A DNA stretch of 64,000 bases from Fundidesulfovibrio magnetotacticus (GTDB lineage Bacteria > Desulfobacterota > Desulfovibrionia > Desulfovibrionales > Desulfovibrionaceae): the NCBI RefSeq assembly GCF_013019105.1, contig NZ_BLTE01000005.1:1-64000 (forward strand), written 5' to 3'. The position numbers were made by a program, and so were the translations under genes. Under the pieces are notes generated by a model. It searched no databases and was not told the DNA's origin. It worked only from the letters and a program-made list of their open reading frames with translations. Position 1 is the stretch's first letter. Every line of letters starts with the position of its first letter. Positions 1 through 9,605 of the stretch are shown in pieces.

Positions 1-162
1 TTGTCTTGGTTGCAGAGGAGCAATGCCGCGCAATCATGCCCATCGCAGTCGTCTGTGAGGGGTAATAGCCGAAAACGACCTTTTGCAACGGGCTGTTAAA
101 CCTCTGAATCTTACTGCGCAACTGACCATTCGACCAGCTTGTGTCCATCTTGGCTTCAATAA

Positions 163-540
163 ACAAAAGTCGGACACGTCCGCTTCGGGTACCGGCTGCC
201 CTGGGATTTCGGGACCTCGCTCATACAGCCCGGCGGCGGCGTGAGCGCGCCCGCAAGCCCGTCCGATCCGCGCCTGCGACAGGGCATCGACTTCGGCGTG
301 CATGTTTTCGTTGGCGCCGAGGGCAAGGCGGTGGCCAGGAACATATTCCTGGACGGCAACACCTGGCAGAGCAGCCCGAGCGTGACGAAAAAGCCTTTCG
401 TGGCCGATCTCATGGCGGGGGTGGGGCTGGTGCTGGGCCGGGCCAAGCTGACCTACACACACGTGTACAGGACGCAGGAGTTCGAGAAACAGCCCGGGCC
501 GCAAATGCTCGGATCTGTGAGCCTGGCCGTTACGTTCTAG
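163..540 (+). pseudogene. C-terminal remnant of an LpxR-type lipid A deacylase (DUF2219 family)
   Basis: The reading frame from the base after an in-frame TAA (160-162) to the TAG at 538-540 resembles the last third of LpxR-type outer-membrane lipid A 3'-O-deacylases. Recognisable blocks are ARNIFLDGNTW, KKPFVADL and LTYTHVYRTQEFE, ending in a beta-strand with terminal Phe (SLAVTF) as in outer-membrane barrels. The N-terminal two thirds, including the catalytic part, are absent: the same frame has stops at 97-99 and 160-162 and the sequence before 160 shows no LpxR similarity. I therefore call it a 5'-truncated pseudogene rather than a short gene starting at the GTG at 241. Confidence 0.6.
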
Positions 541-682
541 TCTGACGCTTCTAGGCTCGGCAGGAACTTCAGTACCAGATTAGACTGTTTTGAGGCGGAC
601 TGGCTCGCGTGGCTGTGCGGACGGCCCCGAAAGCCCCGCTCAAGACCAGGGTGCGCGCGCGGGCCGCTCCCTGCCAAATGAT

Positions 683-716
683 GGCCGCAGCGGCACACTG
701 GAGTGTTGCTGCGGCC
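683..716 (-). terminator. Possible terminator of the glucan synthase gene
   Basis: A 9-bp perfect stem (683-691 with 708-716), extended by a partly paired inner helix, lies 10 bases past the ndvB stop codon. The U-tract on the minus strand is weak, so this is a terminator-like hairpin rather than a textbook one. The rest of 541-726 shows nothing recognisable. Confidence 0.4.
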
Positions 717-726
717 GTCATTCACT

Positions 727-3700
727 TCAGGCCATCTCCACTTCGACGTGGTGGTCCTGATGGTCGTCGACAAGGGGAATCCGACCGGACATCTGCTCCA
801 TGCGTGCAGGCCCGGAATCCTCTGTCACTGCGCCGTCAACAGTGACGCGAATCACGCGGGCCGCTTTTCCGCCCACACGCCGTACCGTGATATGGTAGAA
901 TGTCTCACGGAAACGGTAGTGCATTTTGTACGAATCCCAATGGTCCGGCATGCACGGCGCTATGCGCAGGGTGTCCACTTCCAGATGCAGCCCGAGCAGC
1001 GTCTCCACGCTCAGGCGGTACATCCAGCCCGAGGCCCCGGTGTACCATGTCCAGCCGCCCCGGCTGGTGTGCGGGGCAGCGCCGTAAATATCCGCGCACA
1101 TGACGTACGGCTCAACCTTATAGCGCTCGATGTCCTCCGCAGTGCTGCCGTGATTGACGGGGCTCAGCATGTCGAACAGCTCCCAGGCCCGCTTCTTGTC
1201 GCCCATCATGGCGAAGGCGGTGGTCGCCCAGATGGCGGCGTGGGTGTACTGGCCGCCGTTCTCGCGCACGCCAGGCACGTAACCCTTGATGTAGCCGGGT
1301 TCGATGTCGGATTTGTCGAAGGGCGGCGCGAGCAACTGAATGAGTTTCGCGTCGTGCCGCACCAGTCGTTCATCCACTGCGTCCATGGCTTGGCGGGCGC
1401 GCTGGGGATCGCCTCCACCTGAAATGACCGCCCAGCTCTGGCTGATCGAATCTATCTGGCACTCTTCGTTCTCAGCAGAGCCCAGTGGCGTGCCGTCGTC
1501 GAAGTAGGCCCGGCGGTACCAGTTTCCATCCCAGGCGTTTGCCTCGATGTTGGTGCGCAGGAGGGATGCATGCCTGCTGAATGTTTCGGCAAATATCTCG
1601 TCGCCCCTGTCGCGGGCCAGTCCTGTGAACAGTTGAAGATTCTCGTAGAGGAACCAGGCCAGCCAGACACTCTCGCCCTTGCCCTCGTGACCAACGAGGT
1701 TCATGCCGTCGTTCCAGTCGCCGCAGCCCATCAGGGGCAGATGGTGGTCGCCGAAGCGCAATCCGTGCCGAAGCGCCCGCACGCAGTGTTCATAGAGGCT
1801 TGCCGCCTCTGTCGAGCGTTGCGGTTGGTCGAAGTAGGCTTCTTCCTTGGGGTCGAGCTCGCGGCCTTCCAGGAAGTGCACCTGTTCGTCGAGCACCCCC
1901 GTGTCGCCGGTGGCCAGCACGTAGCGGCAGGTTACGTAGGCGAGCCACAGATAGTCGTCGGAGAAATGCGTCCGAACGCCCTGGCCGCCTGGCGGGTGCC
2001 ACCAGTGCTGCACGTCTCCCTGGAGGAACTGGCGCTCCGCGCATCGGATCAGCTGCTCCCGGGCGAGCCACGGCGTGGCGTGGACAAGCGCCATGGTGTC
2101 CTGCAACTGGTCCCGGAAGCCGTAGGCCCCGCCGGACTGGTAGTAGCCGCTGCGTCCCCAGAGCCTGCACGAGAGCGTCTGGTAGACCAGCCAGCCGTTG
2201 GCCATCACGTTCAGCGCCGCATCTGGCGTCTCCACGTGCACCGCCCCCAGCGTACGGTTCCAGTGGCTCCAGACGTCCTCCAGGGCCTGGCGCGCGCCGG
2301 CAGGTCCGGAGAAGCGCTGGATGAAGTGCTGGGCCTCGTCCGTGTGGCGCGCCGCTCCGAAGATGAACACGATCTCGCGCTCCTGGCCTTCGGCCAACTC
2401 GATGCGGGCCTGAATGGCGGCGCAGGGGTCGAGGCTTGCGCCGGTCTTTCCCGACAGCCGCCTGCGGTTCATGGCCGCCGGGTTGTTCAGCGACCCGTTG
2501 CGGCCTATGAATTCGGTCCTGCTTCCGGTCATGGAGCGCGAGAGCTCGCTGACATGGGCGAAGACGACCCGGTGGGCGCATTCACGGCCATAGGCGTTGC
2601 GGGCGAACATGGCCCCGCTGTGCGGGTCTGTTTCGGTGACCACGTGCATCATGTTGGCGTGTCGCCATTCGCCGAGGACCAGTTCCCAGTATCCGGTCAG
2701 CGACAACCGGCGAGAACGCTTGGAGTGGTTGCGCACCTTGACCACCACGAACTTCACCGGAGCGTCCATGGCCACGTATGTATGCATCTCAGAGGAGATG
2801 CCGGATTCGTAATGTTCGAAGACGCTGTAGCCGAACCCGTGCCTGCACACGTAGCCGGACCGGCCACGGGCTGGCAGGGGGCTTGGCGACCAGAACGCGC
2901 CGGTAGTTTCGTCGCGGATGTAGAACGCTTCAGCGCTCGTGTCGGAGAGCGGATCGTTGTGCCAGGTGGTCAGGCGGAACTCGTGGGCGTTTTCCACCCA
3001 GGTGTATGCGCTCCCGCTTTCGCTGACCACCGTGCCGATGTGCGGGCTGGCGATGACGTTGGCCCATGGAGCGGGCGTCGTCTGGCCGGGCTCCATGGTG
3101 ATGACGTACTCGCGTCCGTCCGGCGTGAAGCCGCCCAGGCCGTTGCAGAAGATGCGCTCGCGCGCGTGCAGCGGGTGGACGGGGTCGAGGGGCCGTCGGA
3201 GCGTGGGATCAAGCCTCTTCGGCACCCGATCTGCCAGGACGCGGCGTTCCACCTGTTCGGACAGGGATTCCGTGGAATCTGTCAGCACGACGCGGGCCAC
3301 GGTCTGGAACAGGACGCGGTCCTCTTCCGAGAGCTCCTCCGCCCGGCGCACGAAGACCCCGCCCGGTTTGTCGACAACCTGCGCCTCCGGTCCCGCATTG
3401 ATGAACCCCATGATCTGGTCCTGCAGAACAGCGCGGTAACTTGTGAAATCCTCGTTCAGGATGATCAGGTCCGAACTCAGGCCTTTCATTCGCCAATAGG
3501 CGTGGGCTTGAAGCACTTCCTTGACCAGCCCGATGCGGTTCAGGTCGCTTATGCGCAGAAGGACGATGGGCAGGTCGCCGGAGATGGCGAAGCGCCACAA
3601 CCCGGCTTGGCCGAGCTGGTTTCGCGCGATGACGCTCGGGGCGGCGCGGCGTGTGGCGCTGCCGTATATGACGGAAGTCGCCAGGCGGCCAAAGATCTGC

Positions 3701-6700
3701 GCGTCGGCCTCGGTCGCGCCCAGGTGACGCAGCACCTCCTGACTCTGAAACCAGGCCATTTCAAACGCGCGCTCCACGAAGTGCCGGTCGGCATACTTTT
3801 CGAGCACCGTCAGGGCCGCGTCGCGCGTGTCGGCCACGCCGGAAATGATCTGCACGCTGGCCGATTCGTCGGGAGCCAGGGTGATGATGCGCCGGATCGC
3901 CACGATAGGATCAAGCACGGACCCGCCGGTGTTGGAGAGCATTACCGGTGAGCCGTCATCCAGCGCCGCCGGATTGGCGGCGCTGCGGCCCCGCCCGATG
4001 AACCTGGCGCGGTCGGTCTCGAAGGACGGCTCCCCTGCGGTCGCGCCGGGCGCCGCCAACAGGTGGAACATGAGCGGCAGGTGCTCTCCCGGCGTGCGGG
4101 GACGCCGGGTGCAGAGGATCGCCTGGCGGTCGGGCAGGATCTCGGTCTGTACGAACAGGTTGCTGAAGGCGCGATGGGACAGGTCCGCATTGAGCGGAGC
4201 CAGCACGACCTCGGCGTAGCTGGTCACCTCGATGCTGCGGGTGCGCGAGGACATGTTCGTGAGCGTGACGCGGCGGATTTCCACATCATCTTCCGGCGAA
4301 ACGCTGATCTCGGTGTGCGTTTCGATGGCCTGGTCGCGCCTGCGGTATTCGGCCCGCCCCTGCACGAAGGTCGCCTCGTAGTGATCGGCCTTGCGCAGCG
4401 TCGGCTGATGCGCGGTGGACCAGTAGCGGCCCGTGTCGATATCGCGAAGGTAGATGAAAGCGCCCCAGCAATCTGAGGTGGCGTCCTCGCGCCAGCGGGT
4501 GACGGCCAGATCGTGCCAGCGGCTGTAGCCTCCGCCTGCGCTGGTTGTCATCACGTGGTATCTGCCGTTGGACAGCAGGTGCACTTCGGGCATCGGCGTG
4601 TTGGGGTCTGTGAAAACGCGCATGATCGCGTCCGCTTCCGTTGCGGTCGGGCGCGCGGCGGCGCTCACTTCCGCTGCGTGCGGGTGAAGCGTCGCCCCCT
4701 TCTTGGGCACGCGCTCCTGCAACAGCAAATCCGTGGCCCGCACCTGGGGGGAGGCCATGAAGCGTCGTTGCATGGGTTGGCCCAGCAGGACATGCTCGAA
4801 GGCCAGGAGGCTCATGCCCTGATGGTGCGCCATGAACGCGCGCACCACTGCGTGGCTCTTGCCGCGCAGCACGCGCGACGGCGTGTAGTCCACGGCCTCG
4901 TAGAAGCCATACGCGCCCTGGAATTCGCTGGTCGCCAGCGTTTGAAGGTTGCGGCAGGCCTCTCTCGGCAGGACCATGAGGGCCAGTGCGCTGGCGTAGG
5001 GTGCGATCACCAGATCGTCACCCAGGCCGCGCTTGAAGCCAAGCCCGGGGACGCCGAAGGCCCGGTACTGATAGACGTGGAGCACGTCCGTGGCGTTGTA
5101 GCAGGATTCGGAAATTCCCCAGGGCACGCCGCGCTGGCGGCCATATTCGATCTGGCGGGACACGGCGGCCTTACAGGTCTGCTCCAGCAGGGTGTTCTCG
5201 TAACTGGGCATGACGAGCTGCGGCATGAGGTACTCGAACATGGAGCCGCTCCAGGAGATAAGGCTCACGTCGCGGCCATGGCTGGTGAGAAGTCTCCCCA
5301 GCGAGAACCAGTGTTTCTGCGGGATCTGCCCCTGCGCGATGAGCAGGAAGCTGGTCAGGCGCGCCTCCGAGGCGAGCAGGTCGTAGCAGGAGGGGTCGCG
5401 GCGGCGTTCGCCCACGTCGTAGCCGATGGTCAGCAGGTCGCGCGACGTGTCGTAGAGAAATTCGAAATCCATGGCGGACAGTTCCCGGCAACGCTCCATC
5501 AGGTCGTCGATGATCGCCAGGCGCTCCAGCGCGGCTGCACGCTGTGATGCAAGCCCGGCTGGCCGCGTGGGGTCGATCACACCCAGGGCCAGCTCCGCCA
5601 GTCCTGGAATGTCGCCCGCCGTCTGCGGATCAGCAATCAGCGTCCTGATGTCGTCCTCAATCGTGTGGGCCTGTTGGACGAACGCGTTCGCCCAGTAGTG
5701 CAGTTCGTCATCGAGTGCGGTGGGTGGCAGCGATGAAGCAAGCCCCTCGCCATGGCGGCGAATTTCGGCCAGGGCGATGTAGGCAGCGGCCAGCGTTCGC
5801 GGCAGGCCGTCGCGCGTGAGTGCTTGCAGGGTGTCCTGAAGCAGCCTGATCTTCTTCGCGAGCTCGGGGATGCGTGAGGAAGGCGCGTATTCGGACAGCA
5901 CTTGTACGGTATCCTGAAGTCCGTGGAACGCGCGCGGGGAGAGCACAGGGTGGTCTTTCAGTCCGGCAAGACCCGCTTGCAACGTAAGCAGGCTGCCCGC
6001 CAGGTTGCCGCTGTCCACCGAGGAGACATACTGCGGACGAAGCGGCGTCAGCGTGCGGGTGTCGTACCAGTTGTAGAAATGGCCGCGATAGCGCTCCAGC
6101 TGCTCCATGGTGGACATGGTGTTGCCCGCCAGCCGCAACAATTCTCCGGCGGGGATATAGCCGAAATCGTAGGCGGCCAGAGCAGACAGCAGGGACATGC
6201 CCATGTTCGTGGGCGAGGTGCGCGAGGCGATGACCGCAGAGGGATACTCCTGGAAGTTGTCGGGCGGGAGCCAGTTGTCCTGCGGCCCCACGAACTCGGC
6301 GAAGAAACGCCACGTTCTCCTGGCGGACGCCCGCAGGAATGTCCTCTGTTCCTCGTTCAGTTCCTGCGCAGGCGGCAGGAGAGGGGTGCTGATCCACCAG
6401 CCCACGGCGGGAGAGAGCAGCCACAGCAGCAGCACCGGCGCGCAGAAGATCAAGCCTGCAGGGTGGATGGTCCATACCGCGAAGCCCAACGCCGATGCCA
6501 GAACCGGTCCGGCCCACATCTCAACACAGAACGCAGCCAGGGTCCGGCGCGCGTTGCGCCGGGCATAGCTGGGCATGTGCCACAGCAGCAAACCCCGCCG
6601 GGTGAACAGCATGCGCAGACCCGAGCGCAGGATCGCGTCCACGCAGATGAGCGCGTCGTACGGCAGGAAGGCGAGCGTCAGCAGGGCGAGCGTCAAGGGA

Positions 6701-9351
6701 CGACCGGCCGCTCTTCCTGAGAGCGCCGTGTGCACCAGCCAGTTGCGGTCGTCCGGCTTGCGGACGAGTACGATACCGGCCCGCAACAGGTCAGGCAGGA
6801 ACACCACGCCCGCCACCAGCAGGGTCCAGAACCACGGCGATCCCGGCACGAGCAGCCAGCCGCCCGCCAGCATGGCCAACAGCGACGGCGGCACAAGGCT
6901 GCGCCGGATGTTGTCGAAAATTTTCCAGACCGACAAGGCGGTGAGCGGATTGGGCTGCCGTCTTGATTTTGTTCCATCCGGCCCCGGCGGACCCAGCACG
7001 CTCGGGAGCAGCCATCCGGTGAGCTGCCAGTCGCCACGAATCCACCTGTGGCGTCGGCTCGTCTCGATGGCGTAACTGGCGGGATGCTCCTCGATGAGGT
7101 CCACATCGGTCACCAGGGCGGAGCGGGCATAGCCGCTTTCCAGCAGGTCGTGGCTGAGGATGAGGTTCTCGGGAAAGCGGCCATCAACGGCCTGGCGGAA
7201 GGCGTCCACATCATAGATGCCCTTGCCGATGAACGATCCTTCCCCGAAGAGGTCCTGATAGACGTCGGACACTTCGCGCGAATAGGGGTCGATGCCGGAC
7301 TCGCCCGCGAACAACTTTGTGAACAGCGAATGCCCAGCGCTGGTCAGGCTGATGGAAGCGCGGGGTTGCAGGATGGCGTACCCGTCGACGATGCGCCCCT
7401 TCGCGGCGTCGTACACCGGCCTGTTGAGAGGATGGGCGATGTTGCCGATGAGCGTGCGCGCCGTGTCGCGCGGCAGTTGCGTGTCGGTGTCCAGGGTGAT
7501 GACGTATTTGATCGAGCCAAGCACGCCCAAGTCTCCAACGATCTCGGAAAATGCGGCGACGTCGCCGCCGCGCAGCACGGAGTTGAACTGCTCCAGCTTG
7601 CCGCGCTTGCGCTCAAAGCCCATCCAGATCTGTTCGTACGGATTCCAGACCCGTGGCCGGTGGAACAGGTAAAAGACGCAGGGGCGGTCGTCCCGGTAGG
7701 TCTCGTTGAGCGCCTGCACTGCCGCGCGGGCGTGCGCCAGCAGCTCTTCATCCCCGGGGAGGGTGCGCTCGGGGGCGTCTCGGTAATCCGACAGCAAGGC
7801 GAAGAACAGGTTGCGGTCGCGGTTGCCGAGGTAGCGGATCTCCAGGGCTTCGAGGAGCTCATCGATTTCCTGGGGCGTGCTGAGCAGGGTGGGTACTATC
7901 ACCATGGTGCGGTGCGCAGATGGGATGCCCTTTGAAAAGTCCATGCGCGGCAATCCGCGCGGGGGCAGGAAGAGCGTGACTAGCAGGTTCACCAGGGAGA
8001 CGGCCAATGTGGAGACGCCGAACACGCTGGCCACCGCCAGCAGCCAGTATCTCCAGTCAGCCGGGCCGAGTACGGACACGGAGAGGAACAAGGTGGAGGC
8101 AGCCAAAGCCATGAGCACCAGGATGGAGCCGAGGTAGACGGCAAGCCGGAGCTGTTGGCCCGTCGCGCGAAGGCGCGATTTCAAGGTGGGCCGGAAGCCG
8201 ACCGCGCTTTCCAGCACGTGGTGGCCCTTGTCGATCAGGTAGTACCCGACGTGCGCGGTTCGATCCCCGGTTCCAAACGCCTGGGCAGCGGCCTTGGCGA
8301 GACCGATCGTTTCGCGCGCCACCTCCGGTTCGCTCCTGGTGCTGCCCTTGGCCACTTCCTCAATCACGTGGCGGTACCGGTCGCGGGTGGAAAAATCCTG
8401 GAGGGCGTGCATCCCTGCCGGATCCTCGCGCAGCATCCGCTCGACCACGCTTTGCGCCTCGACGTAATCGCGCCAGTCCATCGCGCCGATGAAGCGCAGG
8501 CTGCCGATGCTGTTGGCGATGGCGATCTGGTTGGCCGCAGCCGTCCGTCCGGCGGCTTCCGACAACTGGGTCGCCGTGACTCCCTGTTCTCGCAGCTTCT
8601 GCTCGACCCAGGTCTGCACGAAGGCCATGGCGGAGCCCTGGGCCTGAAGCCGGGCATAGAACTCTTCCACGAACGGAGCGGTCAGGGGGACATCTGCATT
8701 GGCGAACTTGGCCAGCTGCTGGATAAGCTGTTTCGGTTCCAACTCGGCGGTGGCGAGCATGCGGTCCGCCCAGAGGATGGCCGCGTCGCGCTCTTCACGC
8801 CTGCGAGCAATGCGAACGCCGACTCGCCGGATATTTTCCAGCAACGCAAGTTGCAGCATGATGGGGAACGCCCAGAGTTCATCCAGCTTGAGCGGCTCCA
8901 CGGTCTGATAGGCCGCGATGAACTGGTGGGCGTTGTCGCTATCGACGCGGCCATCCATGTGCGAAATAAGCTCCAGGGCCAGGGCGTAGATGCGCGGGAA
9001 GCCAGACGATGCGCCTTCGGCCAGCTGCGGCAGCTGCCTGCTGTATCCGCGTGGGAGATGGCGGCGGGCCATGACGATCTGCTGTTCAATGAGATAGAAG
9101 TTGTCCAGCAGCCAGGCTTCCGCAGGGACGAGTCGTTGCCCCTGCGTCGTGGACGCCGTAACAACGTCATAGGCCGCCAGCAGGACGTGGGCGTTGTCCG
9201 ACAGCCGTGGCAGCAGCTTGTCGGGCCCAGGCTTCTGGGCGATTCGATGCTGGACGGCTAGCATGACGGCGTGGCGCTCCAGTTGCTTTATACTGAACAA
9301 TTCCGAGCGCAGCAGCTCAGTATCCTGGTCGCCCCGTAGCGCGGTACGCAT
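727..9351 (-). CDS. ndvB: Cyclic beta-1,2-glucan synthase (NdvB/ChvB/Cgs family)
   Basis: A 2874-residue multidomain membrane enzyme of the size of Brucella Cgs and rhizobial NdvB. Residues 1-400 are the N-terminal cytosolic region. Membrane segments lie near 402-465 and again near 830-1000. Between them is the GT84 glycosyltransferase with a DTDTQ motif near 621-625 and an acceptor-side HRWIRGDWQ motif near 770. The C-terminal half holds the glycoamylase-like and GH94 phosphorylase modules that set chain length, with GDWNDGMN near 2541-2548 carrying the expected general-acid Asp. The product would be a periplasmic cyclic glucan made from UDP-glucose. The start is the first ATG after an in-frame stop at about 9430, although its ribosome site is poor. 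The frame is intact throughout. Third-position GC bias is weaker than in genes right of 18.5 kb. Confidence 0.88.
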   Translation of the reverse strand: MRTALRGDQDTELLRSELFSIKQLERHAVMLAVQHRIAQKPGPDKLLPRLSDNAHVLLAAYDVVTASTTQGQRLVPAEAWLLDNFYLIEQQIVMARRHLPRGYSRQLPQLAEGASSGFPRIYALALELISHMDGRVDSDNAHQFIAAYQTVEPLKLDELWAFPIMLQLALLENIRRVGVRIARRREERDAAILWADRMLATAELEPKQLIQQLAKFANADVPLTAPFVEEFYARLQAQGSAMAFVQTWVEQKLREQGVTATQLSEAAGRTAAANQIAIANSIGSLRFIGAMDWRDYVEAQSVVERMLREDPAGMHALQDFSTRDRYRHVIEEVAKGSTRSEPEVARETIGLAKAAAQAFGTGDRTAHVGYYLIDKGHHVLESAVGFRPTLKSRLRATGQQLRLAVYLGSILVLMALAASTLFLSVSVLGPADWRYWLLAVASVFGVSTLAVSLVNLLVTLFLPPRGLPRMDFSKGIPSAHRTMVIVPTLLSTPQEIDELLEALEIRYLGNRDRNLFFALLSDYRDAPERTLPGDEELLAHARAAVQALNETYRDDRPCVFYLFHRPRVWNPYEQIWMGFERKRGKLEQFNSVLRGGDVAAFSEIVGDLGVLGSIKYVITLDTDTQLPRDTARTLIGNIAHPLNRPVYDAAKGRIVDGYAILQPRASISLTSAGHSLFTKLFAGESGIDPYSREVSDVYQDLFGEGSFIGKGIYDVDAFRQAVDGRFPENLILSHDLLESGYARSALVTDVDLIEEHPASYAIETSRRHRWIRGDWQLTGWLLPSVLGPPGPDGTKSRRQPNPLTALSVWKIFDNIRRSLVPPSLLAMLAGGWLLVPGSPWFWTLLVAGVVFLPDLLRAGIVLVRKPDDRNWLVHTALSGRAAGRPLTLALLTLAFLPYDALICVDAILRSGLRMLFTRRGLLLWHMPSYARRNARRTLAAFCVEMWAGPVLASALGFAVWTIHPAGLIFCAPVLLLWLLSPAVGWWISTPLLPPAQELNEEQRTFLRASARRTWRFFAEFVGPQDNWLPPDNFQEYPSAVIASRTSPTNMGMSLLSALAAYDFGYIPAGELLRLAGNTMSTMEQLERYRGHFYNWYDTRTLTPLRPQYVSSVDSGNLAGSLLTLQAGLAGLKDHPVLSPRAFHGLQDTVQVLSEYAPSSRIPELAKKIRLLQDTLQALTRDGLPRTLAAAYIALAEIRRHGEGLASSLPPTALDDELHYWANAFVQQAHTIEDDIRTLIADPQTAGDIPGLAELALGVIDPTRPAGLASQRAAALERLAIIDDLMERCRELSAMDFEFLYDTSRDLLTIGYDVGERRRDPSCYDLLASEARLTSFLLIAQGQIPQKHWFSLGRLLTSHGRDVSLISWSGSMFEYLMPQLVMPSYENTLLEQTCKAAVSRQIEYGRQRGVPWGISESCYNATDVLHVYQYRAFGVPGLGFKRGLGDDLVIAPYASALALMVLPREACRNLQTLATSEFQGAYGFYEAVDYTPSRVLRGKSHAVVRAFMAHHQGMSLLAFEHVLLGQPMQRRFMASPQVRATDLLLQERVPKKGATLHPHAAEVSAAARPTATEADAIMRVFTDPNTPMPEVHLLSNGRYHVMTTSAGGGYSRWHDLAVTRWREDATSDCWGAFIYLRDIDTGRYWSTAHQPTLRKADHYEATFVQGRAEYRRRDQAIETHTEISVSPEDDVEIRRVTLTNMSSRTRSIEVTSYAEVVLAPLNADLSHRAFSNLFVQTEILPDRQAILCTRRPRTPGEHLPLMFHLLAAPGATAGEPSFETDRARFIGRGRSAANPAALDDGSPVMLSNTGGSVLDPIVAIRRIITLAPDESASVQIISGVADTRDAALTVLEKYADRHFVERAFEMAWFQSQEVLRHLGATEADAQIFGRLATSVIYGSATRRAAPSVIARNQLGQAGLWRFAISGDLPIVLLRISDLNRIGLVKEVLQAHAYWRMKGLSSDLIILNEDFTSYRAVLQDQIMGFINAGPEAQVVDKPGGVFVRRAEELSEEDRVLFQTVARVVLTDSTESLSEQVERRVLADRVPKRLDPTLRRPLDPVHPLHARERIFCNGLGGFTPDGREYVITMEPGQTTPAPWANVIASPHIGTVVSESGSAYTWVENAHEFRLTTWHNDPLSDTSAEAFYIRDETTGAFWSPSPLPARGRSGYVCRHGFGYSVFEHYESGISSEMHTYVAMDAPVKFVVVKVRNHSKRSRRLSLTGYWELVLGEWRHANMMHVVTETDPHSGAMFARNAYGRECAHRVVFAHVSELSRSMTGSRTEFIGRNGSLNNPAAMNRRRLSGKTGASLDPCAAIQARIELAEGQEREIVFIFGAARHTDEAQHFIQRFSGPAGARQALEDVWSHWNRTLGAVHVETPDAALNVMANGWLVYQTLSCRLWGRSGYYQSGGAYGFRDQLQDTMALVHATPWLAREQLIRCAERQFLQGDVQHWWHPPGGQGVRTHFSDDYLWLAYVTCRYVLATGDTGVLDEQVHFLEGRELDPKEEAYFDQPQRSTEAASLYEHCVRALRHGLRFGDHHLPLMGCGDWNDGMNLVGHEGKGESVWLAWFLYENLQLFTGLARDRGDEIFAETFSRHASLLRTNIEANAWDGNWYRRAYFDDGTPLGSAENEECQIDSISQSWAVISGGGDPQRARQAMDAVDERLVRHDAKLIQLLAPPFDKSDIEPGYIKGYVPGVRENGGQYTHAAIWATTAFAMMGDKKRAWELFDMLSPVNHGSTAEDIERYKVEPYVMCADIYGAAPHTSRGGWTWYTGASGWMYRLSVETLLGLHLEVDTLRIAPCMPDHWDSYKMHYRFRETFYHITVRRVGGKAARVIRVTVDGAVTEDSGPARMEQMSGRIPLVDDHQDHHVEVEMA

Positions 9352-9552
9352 GCGTGCCGTGAGTGCAAACGCGTTGATTACTATGGCAGTATCCTCGCAA
9401 TAATGAGCAAAACATAATGTTCTTCAATAAATGACATCCTCTGCCTGTCTCGTGGAAAGTTGTACCTGGCAACAAAGAAAATTGTCACAATGGCATATTG
9501 CACCGGGCTCATCGGTTCATGCTTGAAAGTTTCGAGATTCATATCCCCAAAA

Positions 9553-9583
9553 CTCCAGGCAGGGATGGTTGGTCCCTGCCAGG
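9553..9583 (-). terminator. Terminator of the VWA-OmpA gene
   Basis: Inverted repeat GGCAGGGA / TCCCTGCC with one mismatch and two more pairs, 22 bases past the stop at 9606. On the minus strand it is followed by AGTTTTGG, giving a short U-run. Confidence 0.55.
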
Positions 9584-9605
9584 CTGGAATCAGAGTTGTT
9601 GCGGG

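Noticed and set aside
1570-3951. 793-codon open frame on the plus strand inside ndvB
   Set aside because: Antisense shadow of the glucan synthase; no family pattern, and the opposite frame carries clear GH94 motifs.
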